Part shown: positions 33,869 through 41,872 of the stretch, piece after piece
How positions within the stretch are numbered: position 1 is the first letter of the stretch
Layout of the letters: each line of letters opens with the position of its first letter
Assembly: GCA_018830135.1 (NCBI GenBank)
Contig: JAHJTB010000224.1
Coordinates: 1-51,345 of the forward strand
Direction of reading: 5' to 3'
DNA length: 51,345 bases
DNA from: Pseudomonadota bacterium
GTDB taxonomy: Bacteria; Desulfobacterota; Desulfarculia; Adiutricales; JAGVGV01
Made by a program: the position numbers and the translations under genes
Notes under the pieces: generated by a model
Told to the model about the DNA's origin: nothing
The model's database searches: none
What the model saw: the letters and a program-made list of their open reading frames with translations, nothing else

Positions 33869-35161
33869 ATGGCTGATCCTGTAAAATTGAACGACCGTCA
33901 CAGCGAGTTCAAGAAGAAGGCCATGGAACTCATTCCGGAGGGTGGCAACCTGGACCTCTGCTTTACTTGCGGAACCTGTGCCAGTGGATGCCCGGCCACC
34001 GGTCTTGAGAACATGGACCCGAGAAAATTTTTACGCATGGTACTGCTGGGCATGGACGAAGAGGTCGCCAGCACGCCGTGGGTCTGGATGTGCACCATGT
34101 GCCAGCGGTGCATCAAGGCATGTCCCATGAGCGTGGACATTCCGCAGCTGGTTTACTGGGTTCGGGATGCCTGGCCCAGGGACAAGCGGCCCACGGGTAT
34201 CCTCAAGTCCTGCGACGTGGCCATGAACACGGAAACGTGCAGCGCCATGGGGGCCAGTGTGGAAGACTGGACCTTTGTCGTCGAGGACGTCCTGGAAGAG
34301 GTTCGGGAGTCCCAGCCGGGCTGGGAGGACCTCCAGGCGCCCATGGACAAGGCCGGCGCCGAGTTCTGCCTCAATCAGAACTCCCGCGAACCGGTCACCG
34401 AACCCGACGAGATGGTGCCCCTGTGGAAGATTTTACACACGGTGGGCGCCGACTGGACCTATCCCTCCAAGGGCTGGGGCGGCGAGAACTACTGCATGTT
34501 TCTCGCGGATTCCGAGGCCTGGGAGAAGATGGTTCGCTTCAAGGCCAAGGTGGTCGATGACCTGGGCTGCAAGTACTGGCTGAACACGGAGTGAGGCCAC
34601 GAATTTTTCGCAGTCCGGTCCGGACTGAAAAGGTTCAACATCGAGCACAAGTTTGAAATCAAAAGCATCATCGAAATGTATGCCCAGTGGATTCGCGAGG
34701 GCAAACTTCCCACCAACTCCGACTGGAACAAAGACCTGAAGATCAAATTCACCGTTCAGGACCCCTGCCAGCTCGTCCGCAAATCCCTGGGCGATCCGGT
34801 GGCCGAAGACCTGCGCTTCGTGGTCAAGTCCTTCGTCGGTGAAGAGAACTTCGTCGACATGTATCCCAACCGGTCCAACAACTTCTGTTGCGGCGGCGGC
34901 GGCGGGTTCCTCCAGTCCGGGTTTCAGGATGCCAGGCGCCATTACGGCCGCAAGAAGAACCAACAGATCATCGACACCGGGGCCGCCTACTGCATCGCTC
35001 CATGCCACAACTGCCACTCCCAGATTCACGATCTGTCCGAGCACTTCGGCGGCAATTATCCGGTCGTTCATCTCTGGACCATCATCTGCCTGGCCAACGG
35101 ATGGCTGGGGGAAAACGAGCGGGAATACCTGGGACCCGACTTGGCCGAGTTAGGACTCTAA
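33869..35161 (+). CDS. HdrC-HdrB type iron-sulfur oxidoreductase with probable selenocysteine at residue 242 (UGA 34592-34594)
   Basis: A 430-aa protein if the UGA is read as Sec; otherwise it is cut to 241 aa. Residues 25-95 form an HdrC-like bis-[4Fe-4S] domain (C31, C34, C37, C41; C75, C78, C81, C85). The rest is an HdrB/HdrD-like CCG domain: KYWLNTE-Sec-GHEFFA, then DPCQLVRK, NNFCCGGGGG and CHNCH. Members I remember have Cys in the ECGH motif, exactly where UGA stands here. The frame continues through the UGA without another stop. GGCCAC (Gly-His) follows directly, and 27 codons separate the UGA from the next ATG (34676). A SECIS-like hairpin lies at 34611-34627. Such proteins bind a noncubane cluster and move electrons or reduce disulfides in anaerobes. 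No membrane or HdrA partner adjoins it; a terminator follows at 35204. Confidence 0.88.
34592..34627 (+). promoter_or_regulatory. UGA(Sec) codon and bacterial SECIS-like stem-loop
   Basis: A 6-bp stem CAGTCC/GGACTG (34611-34616 and 34622-34627) holds the loop GGTCC. The loop GGU, the feature SelB recognises in known bacterial SECIS elements, lies 22 bases beyond the UGA, within the usual range of roughly 16-37. The sequence lies inside the coding region, as in bacteria generally. Confidence 0.8.
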
Positions 35162-35203
35162 CCAAAGCCCGAGACCTGGTTGGTCTCGACCCATATTGCG
35201 CGA

Positions 35204-35236
35204 GGACCCGGAGCATGTCTCCGGGTCCCTTTTTTT
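35204..35236 (+). terminator. Rho-independent terminator after the selenoprotein gene
   Basis: Perfect 10-bp stem GGACCCGGAG/CTCCGGGTCC with loop CATGT, then C and seven T. A smaller hairpin (GAGACC/GGTCTC) lies just upstream. Confidence 0.92.
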
Positions 35237-35304
35237 CCGGGACGGGCTCTCGTCGAGCGATCGACCTTGAGTTGGCCTCCGCGTTCTGCTAATGTGACCC
35301 TCCG

Positions 35305-37314
35305 ATGTCGTTACTCAACATACAGGACGTGACCAAGTTCTACGGCCGCCAGGACGTCCTTAAAAAGGCCGGCTTTTTCATCAACCCCGGAGACCGTGTC
35401 GGCCTGGTCGGCGCCAACGGGGCGGGCAAGACCACTTTGATTCGGATCATCCTGAACCAGGAGTCGCCGGACGAGGGCCATGTCCACCGGGCCAAGGGCC
35501 TGCGCCTGGGCTATCTGCCCCAGGACCTGATGACCTTCAGTGGTCGGAACCTGCTGTCCCTGGTCATGGACACGGCTGAGGACCTTCGGGCCATCGAGGC
35601 CGAACTGGCCCAGGTAGCTACCGAACTGGAAGACCTGGTCGCCGCCCCCGACGCGGACCCCAAGACCCTCCACGAATTGACGTCCAGGCAGGGGCACCTC
35701 CTCGAGCTGTTCGACGGCCTGGGGGGATACACCCTGGAGGCCCAGGCCCAGAAGATTCTCATGGGACTCGGATTCCGCGAATCCGACTTTGAACGTCCCG
35801 TCGAGGTCTTTTCCGGGGGCTGGATCATGCGCGCCGTTCTGGCCAGGCTGCTGCTGGCCGAACCGGACCTGCTGCTCCTCGACGAGCCGACCAACCATCT
35901 GGACATGGATTCTCTGCTTTGGCTGGAGACCTACCTCCAGTCCTGCCCGTCGTCCCTGTTGCTGGTCTCCCACGACCGGGTCTTTCTCAACAACGTCGTC
36001 ACGCGGATCGTCGAGATCGATAGGGGCGAAATTATAAGTTATTCAGGTGGTTACAGTCGATATCTGATGGAAAAGGAAAAGCGGCTGGCCACCCAGGCCG
36101 CCAACTATGCCAGCCAGCAGGAAAGGATCAAGCAGGTCGAACGCTTCATCGAGCGGAACCGGGTGCGCAAGGACCGATCCAAGCAGGTCCAGAGCCGTAT
36201 CAAGATGCTGGAAAAGATGGACAAGGTCGAGTCCCCCCTGGAGGCCCGCCAGCTCAAGTTTTCCCTGCCCCAGGTCAGCCGGGCCCCGGAAATTCTGGTC
36301 CAGCTCGACGGCGTGGACAAATTGTACGGCCGCCAGGCGGTTTACCGGCAACTGGAAATGACGGTCCGGCGGGGCGACCGGATCGCCTTTCTGGGGCCCA
36401 ACGGCGTTGGCAAATCGACGCTGCTCAAACTCCTGGCCGGGACCACGGACTTCCAGGCCGGTTCCCGAAGGGTGGCCGAGGGCGTGGTCATGTCCTACTT
36501 CGCCCAGTTCCAGCTCGAGGAACTCAACCCGGACCGGACCGTGCTCGAGGAGTTGGACGCCGTGGCCGGCAGCCTCACTCCCGGACGACTCCGTTCGATC
36601 CTGGGCAGTTTCCTTTTTCGGGGGGATGACGTCTTCAAAAAGGTGGCCGTTCTGTCCGGTGGTGAAAAGACCCGCCTCATCCTGGCCAAGATCATGGTCA
36701 CCGGGCCCAATCTGCTGCTTCTGGACGAGCCTTCCAACCACCTGGACATTCCGGGGCGGGAGATGCTCGAGAAGGCCCTCAAGCAGTATAAGGGCACTAT
36801 CTGCCTGATCTCCCACGACCGCCACCTGATCAATGCGATCGCCACCAGCGTCCTGGTGATCCGGGATGGGCGGGTCGAGATATTTCCCGGCAATTTCGAT
36901 GACTTTCAGCGGGTATGGCTGGGCCGTCTCCAGTCGTCCGGGTGGCAGGGAGGCGCTCCGGCCGCGGTCCAGGCCATGCCTAAAAAGCTGACGCGAGCGG
37001 AAAAGGAAGCCAAGAAAAAGGCGGAAGCCCAGGCACGGCAGGTCTTATACCGCCAGAAAGCGCCGCTGGTCGAGGAACTGGAACGTCTCGAGGCCCAACA
37101 GGAAGAGCTGGCCGGGCGCTTGGACAAGGTCTCGGCCGCCTTGGCCGAGCCCGAGACCTACCAGGATTCCGAGAGGGCCCGCCGCCTGAACATGGAATAC
37201 GCAGGATTAAAGGCAGACCTGGATAAAACGGCCCGATCCTGGGAGGCGGCCGCCTTGAAGCTGGAGGAGATCGAGGCCCGGATGGACGAAGCGGGACCGG
37301 CTTCCGACGAGTAG
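35305..37314 (+). CDS. ABC-F family ATPase (Uup/YheS/EttA-like translation factor)
   Basis: A 669-aa soluble protein with two ABC cassettes and no membrane segment. Cassette 1 has Walker A GANGAGKTT, signature FSGGW and Walker B LLLLDEPTNHLD. Cassette 2 has Walker A GPNGVGKST, signature LSGGEKTR and Walker B LLLLDEPSNHLD. The interdomain linker (residues about 255-330) is Arg/Lys-rich and helical, as in the P-site-tRNA interaction motif. The C-terminal 110 residues are a charged coiled coil (EKEAKKKAEAQARQ ... LEELEA-type heptads), as in Uup and YheS. ABC-F proteins bind the ribosomal E site and affect translation or antibiotic tolerance. It is monocistronic after the terminator; no strong ribosome binding site was seen. 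Confidence 0.93.
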   Translation: MSLLNIQDVTKFYGRQDVLKKAGFFINPGDRVGLVGANGAGKTTLIRIILNQESPDEGHVHRAKGLRLGYLPQDLMTFSGRNLLSLVMDTAEDLRAIEAELAQVATELEDLVAAPDADPKTLHELTSRQGHLLELFDGLGGYTLEAQAQKILMGLGFRESDFERPVEVFSGGWIMRAVLARLLLAEPDLLLLDEPTNHLDMDSLLWLETYLQSCPSSLLLVSHDRVFLNNVVTRIVEIDRGEIISYSGGYSRYLMEKEKRLATQAANYASQQERIKQVERFIERNRVRKDRSKQVQSRIKMLEKMDKVESPLEARQLKFSLPQVSRAPEILVQLDGVDKLYGRQAVYRQLEMTVRRGDRIAFLGPNGVGKSTLLKLLAGTTDFQAGSRRVAEGVVMSYFAQFQLEELNPDRTVLEELDAVAGSLTPGRLRSILGSFLFRGDDVFKKVAVLSGGEKTRLILAKIMVTGPNLLLLDEPSNHLDIPGREMLEKALKQYKGTICLISHDRHLINAIATSVLVIRDGRVEIFPGNFDDFQRVWLGRLQSSGWQGGAPAAVQAMPKKLTRAEKEAKKKAEAQARQVLYRQKAPLVEELERLEAQQEELAGRLDKVSAALAEPETYQDSERARRLNMEYAGLKADLDKTARSWEAAALKLEEIEARMDEAGPASDE

Positions 37315-37342
37315 GCCGACGGCCCGGAATTCGGTCCGGAGC

Positions 37343-37975
37343 CTATCGTCCGATCGGGCAGGCAGCCAGGCAGCAATCACACCAGGAAATCAGACCGCGG
37401 ACCGGCTCGTCCGGAACATCGGCCCGACAGCGCCGGCGGTCGGGGAGTCGGTACGATTCGAGGCAACCGGTCGGGCAGGCCTCGATGCAGGCCCGGCAGT
37501 CCCGGCAGGCGGGATGCTCGGACCGGTCATATCGGCCGGGGCCGGTCGAGCGCAACGGGGCTTCGGTCCGGATGGCGGCCAGCCGCCACCAGGGACCGAA
37601 CCGGGGATGAAGGACCAGGGTGTTTCTGCCCTGCCGGCCGAGACCGGCCGTGACGGCCAGGCCTTTGAGATGCATGAGCTCGGTCCCCGGTTCGATGTCC
37701 AGGCTCATGGGATAGCCCCACCAGCCCGCGGCGGACGCTTCGAGGCCCCGATCGGCCATGGCCGCCAGAACGGCCTCGATCCTCGGTTTGACATGCGTCC
37801 GCCAGCCGTTGAAGCGCATCCGGCTCCCGTCGAAATAGACTTCGTCCAGGTCCTGGCCCGGTTTCGTGGCCAGGCCCAGGACCAGGACCGCTCCCGGTTC
37901 CTGCACCGGCGAGGCGATTCCGGCCTCGTCAAAATGCTTGAGAGCTTCTCCCAGAATTTCGTCGGTGACATCCAT
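37343..37975 (-). CDS. Epoxyqueuosine-reductase-like (QueG-related) 4Fe-4S protein
   Basis: A 210-aa protein resembling the C-terminal half of QueG-like reductases. Features are LKGLAVTAGLGRQGRNTLVLHPRFG (the cobalamin-region phrase of that family) and two ferredoxin-type Cys sets, CRDCRACIEACP and CDCCLAACP. It is shorter than QueG (about 350 aa) and lacks its N-terminal part and the HEAT-like tail, so a queuosine role is doubtful; many anaerobes have such shortened relatives of unknown role. The gene ends at CPIGR near the convergent ABC-F gene. It starts 11 bases after the methyltransferase stop, so the two are co-transcribed. Confidence 0.78.
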   Translation of the reverse strand: MDVTDEILGEALKHFDEAGIASPVQEPGAVLVLGLATKPGQDLDEVYFDGSRMRFNGWRTHVKPRIEAVLAAMADRGLEASAAGWWGYPMSLDIEPGTELMHLKGLAVTAGLGRQGRNTLVLHPRFGPWWRLAAIRTEAPLRSTGPGRYDRSEHPACRDCRACIEACPTGCLESYRLPDRRRCRADVPDEPVRGLISWCDCCLAACPIGR

Positions 37976-37986
37976 ACGATATCCGT

Positions 37987-39003
37987 TCAGGCCGGCCTGC
38001 GTCCGAAGACACGGGTCAGGGACCCGGGGATGAAATCGGTGACCATGGTGTCTACGGCCCCGGCCTGACGCATGTACGATTCGACCTCGGCCCCGGTCTT
38101 GACCCAGCCGCGGGACGAATACGCCGCGGATTCCAGGTGGCGGAGGGCCGGTTCCAGGGGACCGGTCTTGTCCTCGTTAAGCATGTAGTCAATGATGAGA
38201 AGACCGCCTCCGGGTGATACGGCCTGGAAGGCCCGATCCACGACCCGGGCCGTCTCGTCGGGCGCGTACGCATGCAGATTGCCGATCACGCCAACCAGAT
38301 CGGCCCCCTGGGGGAGGTCGTCCCGGGTGAAATCGCCGGGCCGGGTCGAGATGCGATCAGTCAGCCCGGCCTGTTCGATAAACTCGCGGGTGACCTGGAT
38401 GACGTTGGGGAAGTCGAAAACGACCGCCTCGAGTCCGGGGTTGCTTTCGCAGGCCGGAATGGAGTAACAGCCCGAGCCGCCTCCCAGGTCCAGGAAAAGC
38501 CGGTAGGGGGAAAAATCGAACTCACGGGTCAGTTTGCGGCCGGCGGCGATGGATGAGTTGTAACCGGCCACGGTAATGCCCCGGGCGATCTCCGGATCGC
38601 TCATCATCTGATGATACATGCCGCTGGGCAAGACCGGCTTGCGCAGAGCGGGCGTCAGGTCCTTCCAGACGTCGTACTCGCTTCGGGCCTGGTAAAGAAG
38701 ATAGTCGCCATAGTATTTGGGCCTGCCCCGGACCAGGTAACGATCCGTGTCCAGGGCGTTGAAACAGCGTCCATCCCGCCGGATCAAGAGCCCCAGGGCC
38801 GCGCAGGCCGTGACGAGCTTGTCCGTCGAGGTCAGGGACAGCCCCATCTCTTCCGCCAGTTCCTCGGTCGTGGACCCTCCTGTCCCGCATTTGGAAAACA
38901 GGTCCAGTTCGATGGCGCCGAGCAGGGCGCCGGACTGTTTGAAGGCAAAGGCCATGTTGGTCAAGCGCTCCGTTGTCAGTTTCTTTTCCCCGGTCTCGGT
39001 CAT
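37987..39003 (-). CDS. SAM-dependent O-methyltransferase-type protein with winged-helix dimerisation domain
   Basis: A 338-aa methyltransferase. Residues 15-100 form a dimerisation winged helix (AFKQSGALLGAIELDLFSK; TTEELAEEMGLSLTSTDKLVTACAALGLL). The SAM-binding core follows: motif I FLDLGGGSGCYSI, the acidic strand AVVFDFPNVI, and GNLHAYAPDETARVVDRAFQ ahead of GGGLLIIDYML. This is the layout of acetylserotonin/hydroxyneurospene O-methyltransferases. The catalytic His of plant O-methyltransferases aligns with NLHAYA. The substrate is unknown. GGAAGGAGG lies 6-7 bases before ATG 39003; upstream codons are noncoding-like. It pairs with the QueG-like gene and is divergent from a MarR regulator that might control it. 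Confidence 0.85.
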   Translation of the reverse strand: MTETGEKKLTTERLTNMAFAFKQSGALLGAIELDLFSKCGTGGSTTEELAEEMGLSLTSTDKLVTACAALGLLIRRDGRCFNALDTDRYLVRGRPKYYGDYLLYQARSEYDVWKDLTPALRKPVLPSGMYHQMMSDPEIARGITVAGYNSSIAAGRKLTREFDFSPYRLFLDLGGGSGCYSIPACESNPGLEAVVFDFPNVIQVTREFIEQAGLTDRISTRPGDFTRDDLPQGADLVGVIGNLHAYAPDETARVVDRAFQAVSPGGGLLIIDYMLNEDKTGPLEPALRHLESAAYSSRGWVKTGAEVESYMRQAGAVDTMVTDFIPGSLTRVFGRRPA

Positions 39004-39290
39004 GATTCGTCCTCCTTCCGTAGCGGGGCCTTCCCGTGCCTTGGACTCGGAATTATTACGGGGCGCCCCGGGACCGGCCCTGCCTGGCGGAAGGCGATCC
39101 CCGGACGTCGACTGGCGGAACATGGGACATGGATCGGTTCCATCACTAGCACATGGGCCCAAGGTTTGCAACGGCTATGTGAAAACGCCGGGAACGCCTC
39201 CAGGGACCCGTCCCGTCCCATTCGTCTCTCCACCGGACGGCCGGAAGATTCCAGGCCGGTCAGATTGGCCGGGGACGGACCGGAAAAACG

Positions 39291-39299
39291 TGATATAAT
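39291..39299 (+). promoter_or_regulatory. Extended -10 promoter for the MarR gene
   Basis: TGATATAAT (TGn followed by a perfect TATAAT at 39294-39299); the -35 region is weak, as allowed for extended -10 promoters. The 333-base divergent gap 39004-39336 holds nothing else recognised. Confidence 0.6.
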
Positions 39300-39336
39300 G
39301 GCACCCAGAAAAAACCGGCAAAGGATTCGGGCAGCC

Positions 39337-39843
39337 ATGGGCAATGTCGACGCCAAAAACGAGCTTCGGGACGACTACACGGAAAAAATCATCCTGGCCT
39401 TGAGATATCTGGCCCAGATATCGTCCATGTACTCGAAATACCTGGAAAAGGAAGTGAGTGTCACAACGGGCCAGCTTTTATGCCTCCGCGCCCTGTCCAA
39501 AGAGGACAGCCTGTCCCTGGGGGAGATCGCCCGGAGGATTTTTCTGAAGCCGGGCACCTTGACCGGCCTCGTGGACCGGCTTGAAGCAAAGGGCATGGTT
39601 CAGCGGACCCGGATCGAATCGGACCGGCGCTCGATTCGTCTGAAAATAACTGAAAAAGGCCGGCAACTCGTCGAGGAGGCGCCGATCCCTATTCAGAGCC
39701 TGATTGCCATGCAGTTAAAGCGGATGCCCGTGAAAGAGGTGGAAACGATTTCCAATGGAATGATGCGCTTGTTGGAGATTATACAACAGGCAGAAATCAT
39801 TCCAGAAGACCAGGCCATGGGCATCGACGCACCCGCCTATTGA
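39337..39843 (+). CDS. MarR-family transcriptional regulator
   Basis: A 168-aa winged-helix dimer. The DNA-binding region reads TTGQLLCLRALSKEDSLSLGEIARRIFLKPGTLTGLVDRLEAKGMVQRTR in pieces, with the wing ESDRRSIRLKITEKG carrying the conserved D-R-R of the family. Frames open far upstream and from ATG 39298, but TATAAT overlaps that ATG, so the start must be later; ATG 39337 has AAGGA upstream and is chosen. It probably responds to an aromatic or other small ligand. The divergent methyltransferase/QueG-like pair is the obvious target, by inference from position. Confidence 0.9.
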   Translation: MGNVDAKNELRDDYTEKIILALRYLAQISSMYSKYLEKEVSVTTGQLLCLRALSKEDSLSLGEIARRIFLKPGTLTGLVDRLEAKGMVQRTRIESDRRSIRLKITEKGRQLVEEAPIPIQSLIAMQLKRMPVKEVETISNGMMRLLEIIQQAEIIPEDQAMGIDAPAY

Positions 39844-39953
39844 CGGTTCGATAACTCCATTGACGCTTGAGGCCGGGCCGCCCGGTCGACCAAGGCCGAC
39901 TGCCGGGTTCAAGACCCTGAAAAGCGATCCTCGGTAATACGACCTCAGCTTCG
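39844..39953. other. Spacer between the MarR gene and a small ORF
   Basis: No gene or terminator with a T-run was recognised. The 560-base stretch 39844-40403 is occupied only by the candidate small gene at 39954-40127, its possible promoter, and the upstream region of the acyl-CoA synthetase gene. Confidence 0.4.
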
Positions 39954-40127
39954 TTATCGGCTGAAACCGAGACGGAGACGTTCGAGCAGGGCCTTGCGTT
40001 CGAGCAGGGGCAGGGAGAAATACAGGGGGGAAAGGATCAGTCCGCTCAGGAGCATGCGTTTGACCGAAGTCGGATCGTGGTCCCGGCCGGTCGGTTTGGG
40101 CGCTTGGTTGTCAAGCATGGTATTCAT
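39954..40127 (-). CDS. Possible 57-aa small protein with a hydrophobic segment
   Basis: The minus-strand frame starts MNTMLDNQAPKPTGRDHD, continues to RMLLSGLILSPLYFSLPLLE and ends RLRLGFSR with TAA. It is a charged N-terminus, one short hydrophobic stretch of about 17 residues and a basic tail, as in small membrane-associated proteins. A perfect minus-strand TATAAT lies at 40182-40187, 55 bases upstream, with a poor -35. The ribosome binding site is weak, and no family is known to me. It may be real because third-codon positions are GC-rich like the neighbours. Confidence 0.4.
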   Translation of the reverse strand: MNTMLDNQAPKPTGRDHDPTSVKRMLLSGLILSPLYFSLPLLERKALLERLRLGFSR

Positions 40128-40312
40128 GGCTTTTCAAAAGAAGCAAAACCAGGGCCAAGAAGCCCTTTGGGCGACCATTAAATTATATTAAGTAAAACCA
40201 GGATGTTGAAAAAAACGATCCGACCGGGGGGCGGGCATTCCGGCCCCGGTCGTCAAATCCGACTGGACCGGGTCTAAAATGGGGAGCCTTCTGCCCGGTG
40301 AGGGCCGTATGC

Positions 40313-40341
40313 TTGACAAGCCAGTTGTCATGGCATAGGTA
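40313..40341 (+). promoter_or_regulatory. Promoter with an operator-like palindrome, upstream of acyl-CoA synthetase
   Basis: TTGACA (40313-40318), 17-base spacer, TAGGTA (40336-40341). An inverted repeat TGACAA-GCCAG-TTGTCA (40314-40330) overlaps the -35, a natural site for a repressor. The start codon follows 62 bases later. Confidence 0.5.
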
Positions 40342-40403
40342 TTACGCTTACACGCCTATGAACATCGAGGGGCCCTGGCGCCCCGAAGAAAGCGAGCCAG
40401 ATA

Positions 40404-41795
40404 TTGAGTCGGCATACTTTGGACGTCTTCATGAATCCCGGGTCCGTGGCCGTAATCGGCGCCAGCCGCCGGACAGGCAAGGGCAGTTTCAATCTTATCG
40501 AGAACATGCGGGAGTTCGGTTTCACGGGCCGCATTTTTCCGGTCAATCCCCTGGCCGAGGAGATCATGGGCCTTGAGGTCTTCAAGTCGGTCGGGGAGAT
40601 CGGGGAGGCGGTGGACCTGGCCGTCATTGCGGCGCCGCGGCAGGAAATTCCCCGGCTTCTGGAAGAATGCGCCGACCAGGGGATCAAGGGGGCCATACTC
40701 GTGCCTCAGGGATTTGCCGACGCGGACGAGACGGGCCGGGCCCTCCAGGAAAGCCTGACCCGCATCGCCCGGGAACGGGGCATCCGCGCCCTCGGGCCCA
40801 ACACCCTCGGCGTGGTCGACGCCTTCTCGGGTTTCAGTTCCTCTTTCATGCCCTTGCCCCGGGACCGGTCGCCGGTGGGGCTCATCTGCCAGTCCGGCCT
40901 GTTTTTCGTCGGCGCCCCGATCTTTACCGGTCTGATAGGCAAAGCCATCGACGTGGGTAATGGTTGCGATGTCGGATTTTGCGATGCCCTCGAGTATTTC
41001 GAACACGACGACGATATCCGCCTGGTTTTTATTCACATGGAGGGGGTCGGGCCAGGGCGGCGTTTCATGGAAGCGGCCCGCCGTGTGGCTCGCCGCAAGC
41101 CCATCGTCGCCCTCAAGGCCGCCAGAAGTCCCTCCGGGGCCAAGGCGGCGGCCTCCCATACCGGCTCCCTGGTCGGTGACGCCCTGGTCTATGATGCCGC
41201 CTTTCAGCGGGCCGGGATCATACCGGTTCGCGGCCAGGAAGAGATTCACGACTCGGTCAAGGCCCTGCTCAGCGCGCCTCTGATGCAGGGCCGGCGGGTG
41301 GCGGTTATCACCTTTACGGGGGCCGGCGGCATCATGCTCATCGACGCTCTCGACGCCCGCGGACTCGAACTGGCCCGCCTCTCGCCGGAAACCATTCGCA
41401 GGGTCCAGGACGTATCGCCCCCCTGGATGCCGATTGGCAATCCCCTGGACATCTGGCCGGCCCTGATGAAGCAAGGCATGGGCCATGTCTACCGGCTGAC
41501 CCTCGAGGCCGTGCTCCAGGACGAGGCCGTGGACGGCGTGGTCTGTATCGCCATCGCCCCGGACCTGCCCGAAAACGAGCACCTGGACGCCACGGGCGTT
41601 ATCGGGGAGACGGCGGCCCTGTACCCGGGCAAGCCCGTGACGGCCTGGCTTTACGGACCCAACCAGGCCGAGGTCTCCCGGCGGCTGGAAGCGGGGGGCC
41701 GGGTCGTGGTCCTGCCCAGTCTCGAACGGGCCGCCCGGACCCTGGCCGTGCTCCACCACCGTTTCAAAATTCTGCGGGACCTGGACCGGGTTTAG
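40404..41795 (+). CDS. NDP-forming acyl-CoA synthetase, alpha subunit only
   Basis: A 463-aa protein of the ADP-forming acetyl-CoA synthetase (ACD) family, which links acyl-CoA cleavage to ATP formation. The CoA-binding Rossmann domain comes first (NPGSVAVIGASRRTGKGSFN), then two succinyl-CoA-synthetase-like flavodoxin domains. The phospho-relay His is H252 in SHTGSLVGDA. The ATP-grasp beta part is absent: the frame stops after LHHRFKILRDLDRV, and the next gene is an unrelated ATPase. A separately encoded beta subunit must exist elsewhere if the enzyme is active. TTG 40404 is chosen because the conserved segment before NPGSVAVIG starts there; ATG 40431 would cut into it. Confidence 0.88.
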   Translation: MSRHTLDVFMNPGSVAVIGASRRTGKGSFNLIENMREFGFTGRIFPVNPLAEEIMGLEVFKSVGEIGEAVDLAVIAAPRQEIPRLLEECADQGIKGAILVPQGFADADETGRALQESLTRIARERGIRALGPNTLGVVDAFSGFSSSFMPLPRDRSPVGLICQSGLFFVGAPIFTGLIGKAIDVGNGCDVGFCDALEYFEHDDDIRLVFIHMEGVGPGRRFMEAARRVARRKPIVALKAARSPSGAKAAASHTGSLVGDALVYDAAFQRAGIIPVRGQEEIHDSVKALLSAPLMQGRRVAVITFTGAGGIMLIDALDARGLELARLSPETIRRVQDVSPPWMPIGNPLDIWPALMKQGMGHVYRLTLEAVLQDEAVDGVVCIAIAPDLPENEHLDATGVIGETAALYPGKPVTAWLYGPNQAEVSRRLEAGGRVVVLPSLERAARTLAVLHHRFKILRDLDRV

Positions 41796-41815
41796 AGGGC
41801 GGCCCGGAAGCCGGC

Positions 41816-41844
41816 TTGACAGTATCCCGAGATTGGGGTAGCAC
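41816..41844 (+). promoter_or_regulatory. Candidate promoter for the AAA ATPase gene
   Basis: Consensus TTGACA (41816-41821), 17-base spacer, weak -10 TAGCAC (41839-41844), 28 bases before the start codon. Confidence 0.4.
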
Positions 41845-41872
41845 GTCCTGAATACCAGGGCAGAGGGAGACC

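Noticed and set aside
34676-35161. A separate 161-aa CCG-domain protein starting at ATG 34676
   Set aside because: It begins in the middle of the domain, has no ribosome binding site, and is in frame with the upstream ORF across a single UGA followed by a SECIS-like hairpin; it is better read as the C-terminal part of one selenoprotein.
40993-41283. Alternative plus-strand frames inside the acyl-CoA synthetase gene
   Set aside because: Overlapping shadows of a gene with intact motifs along its whole length.
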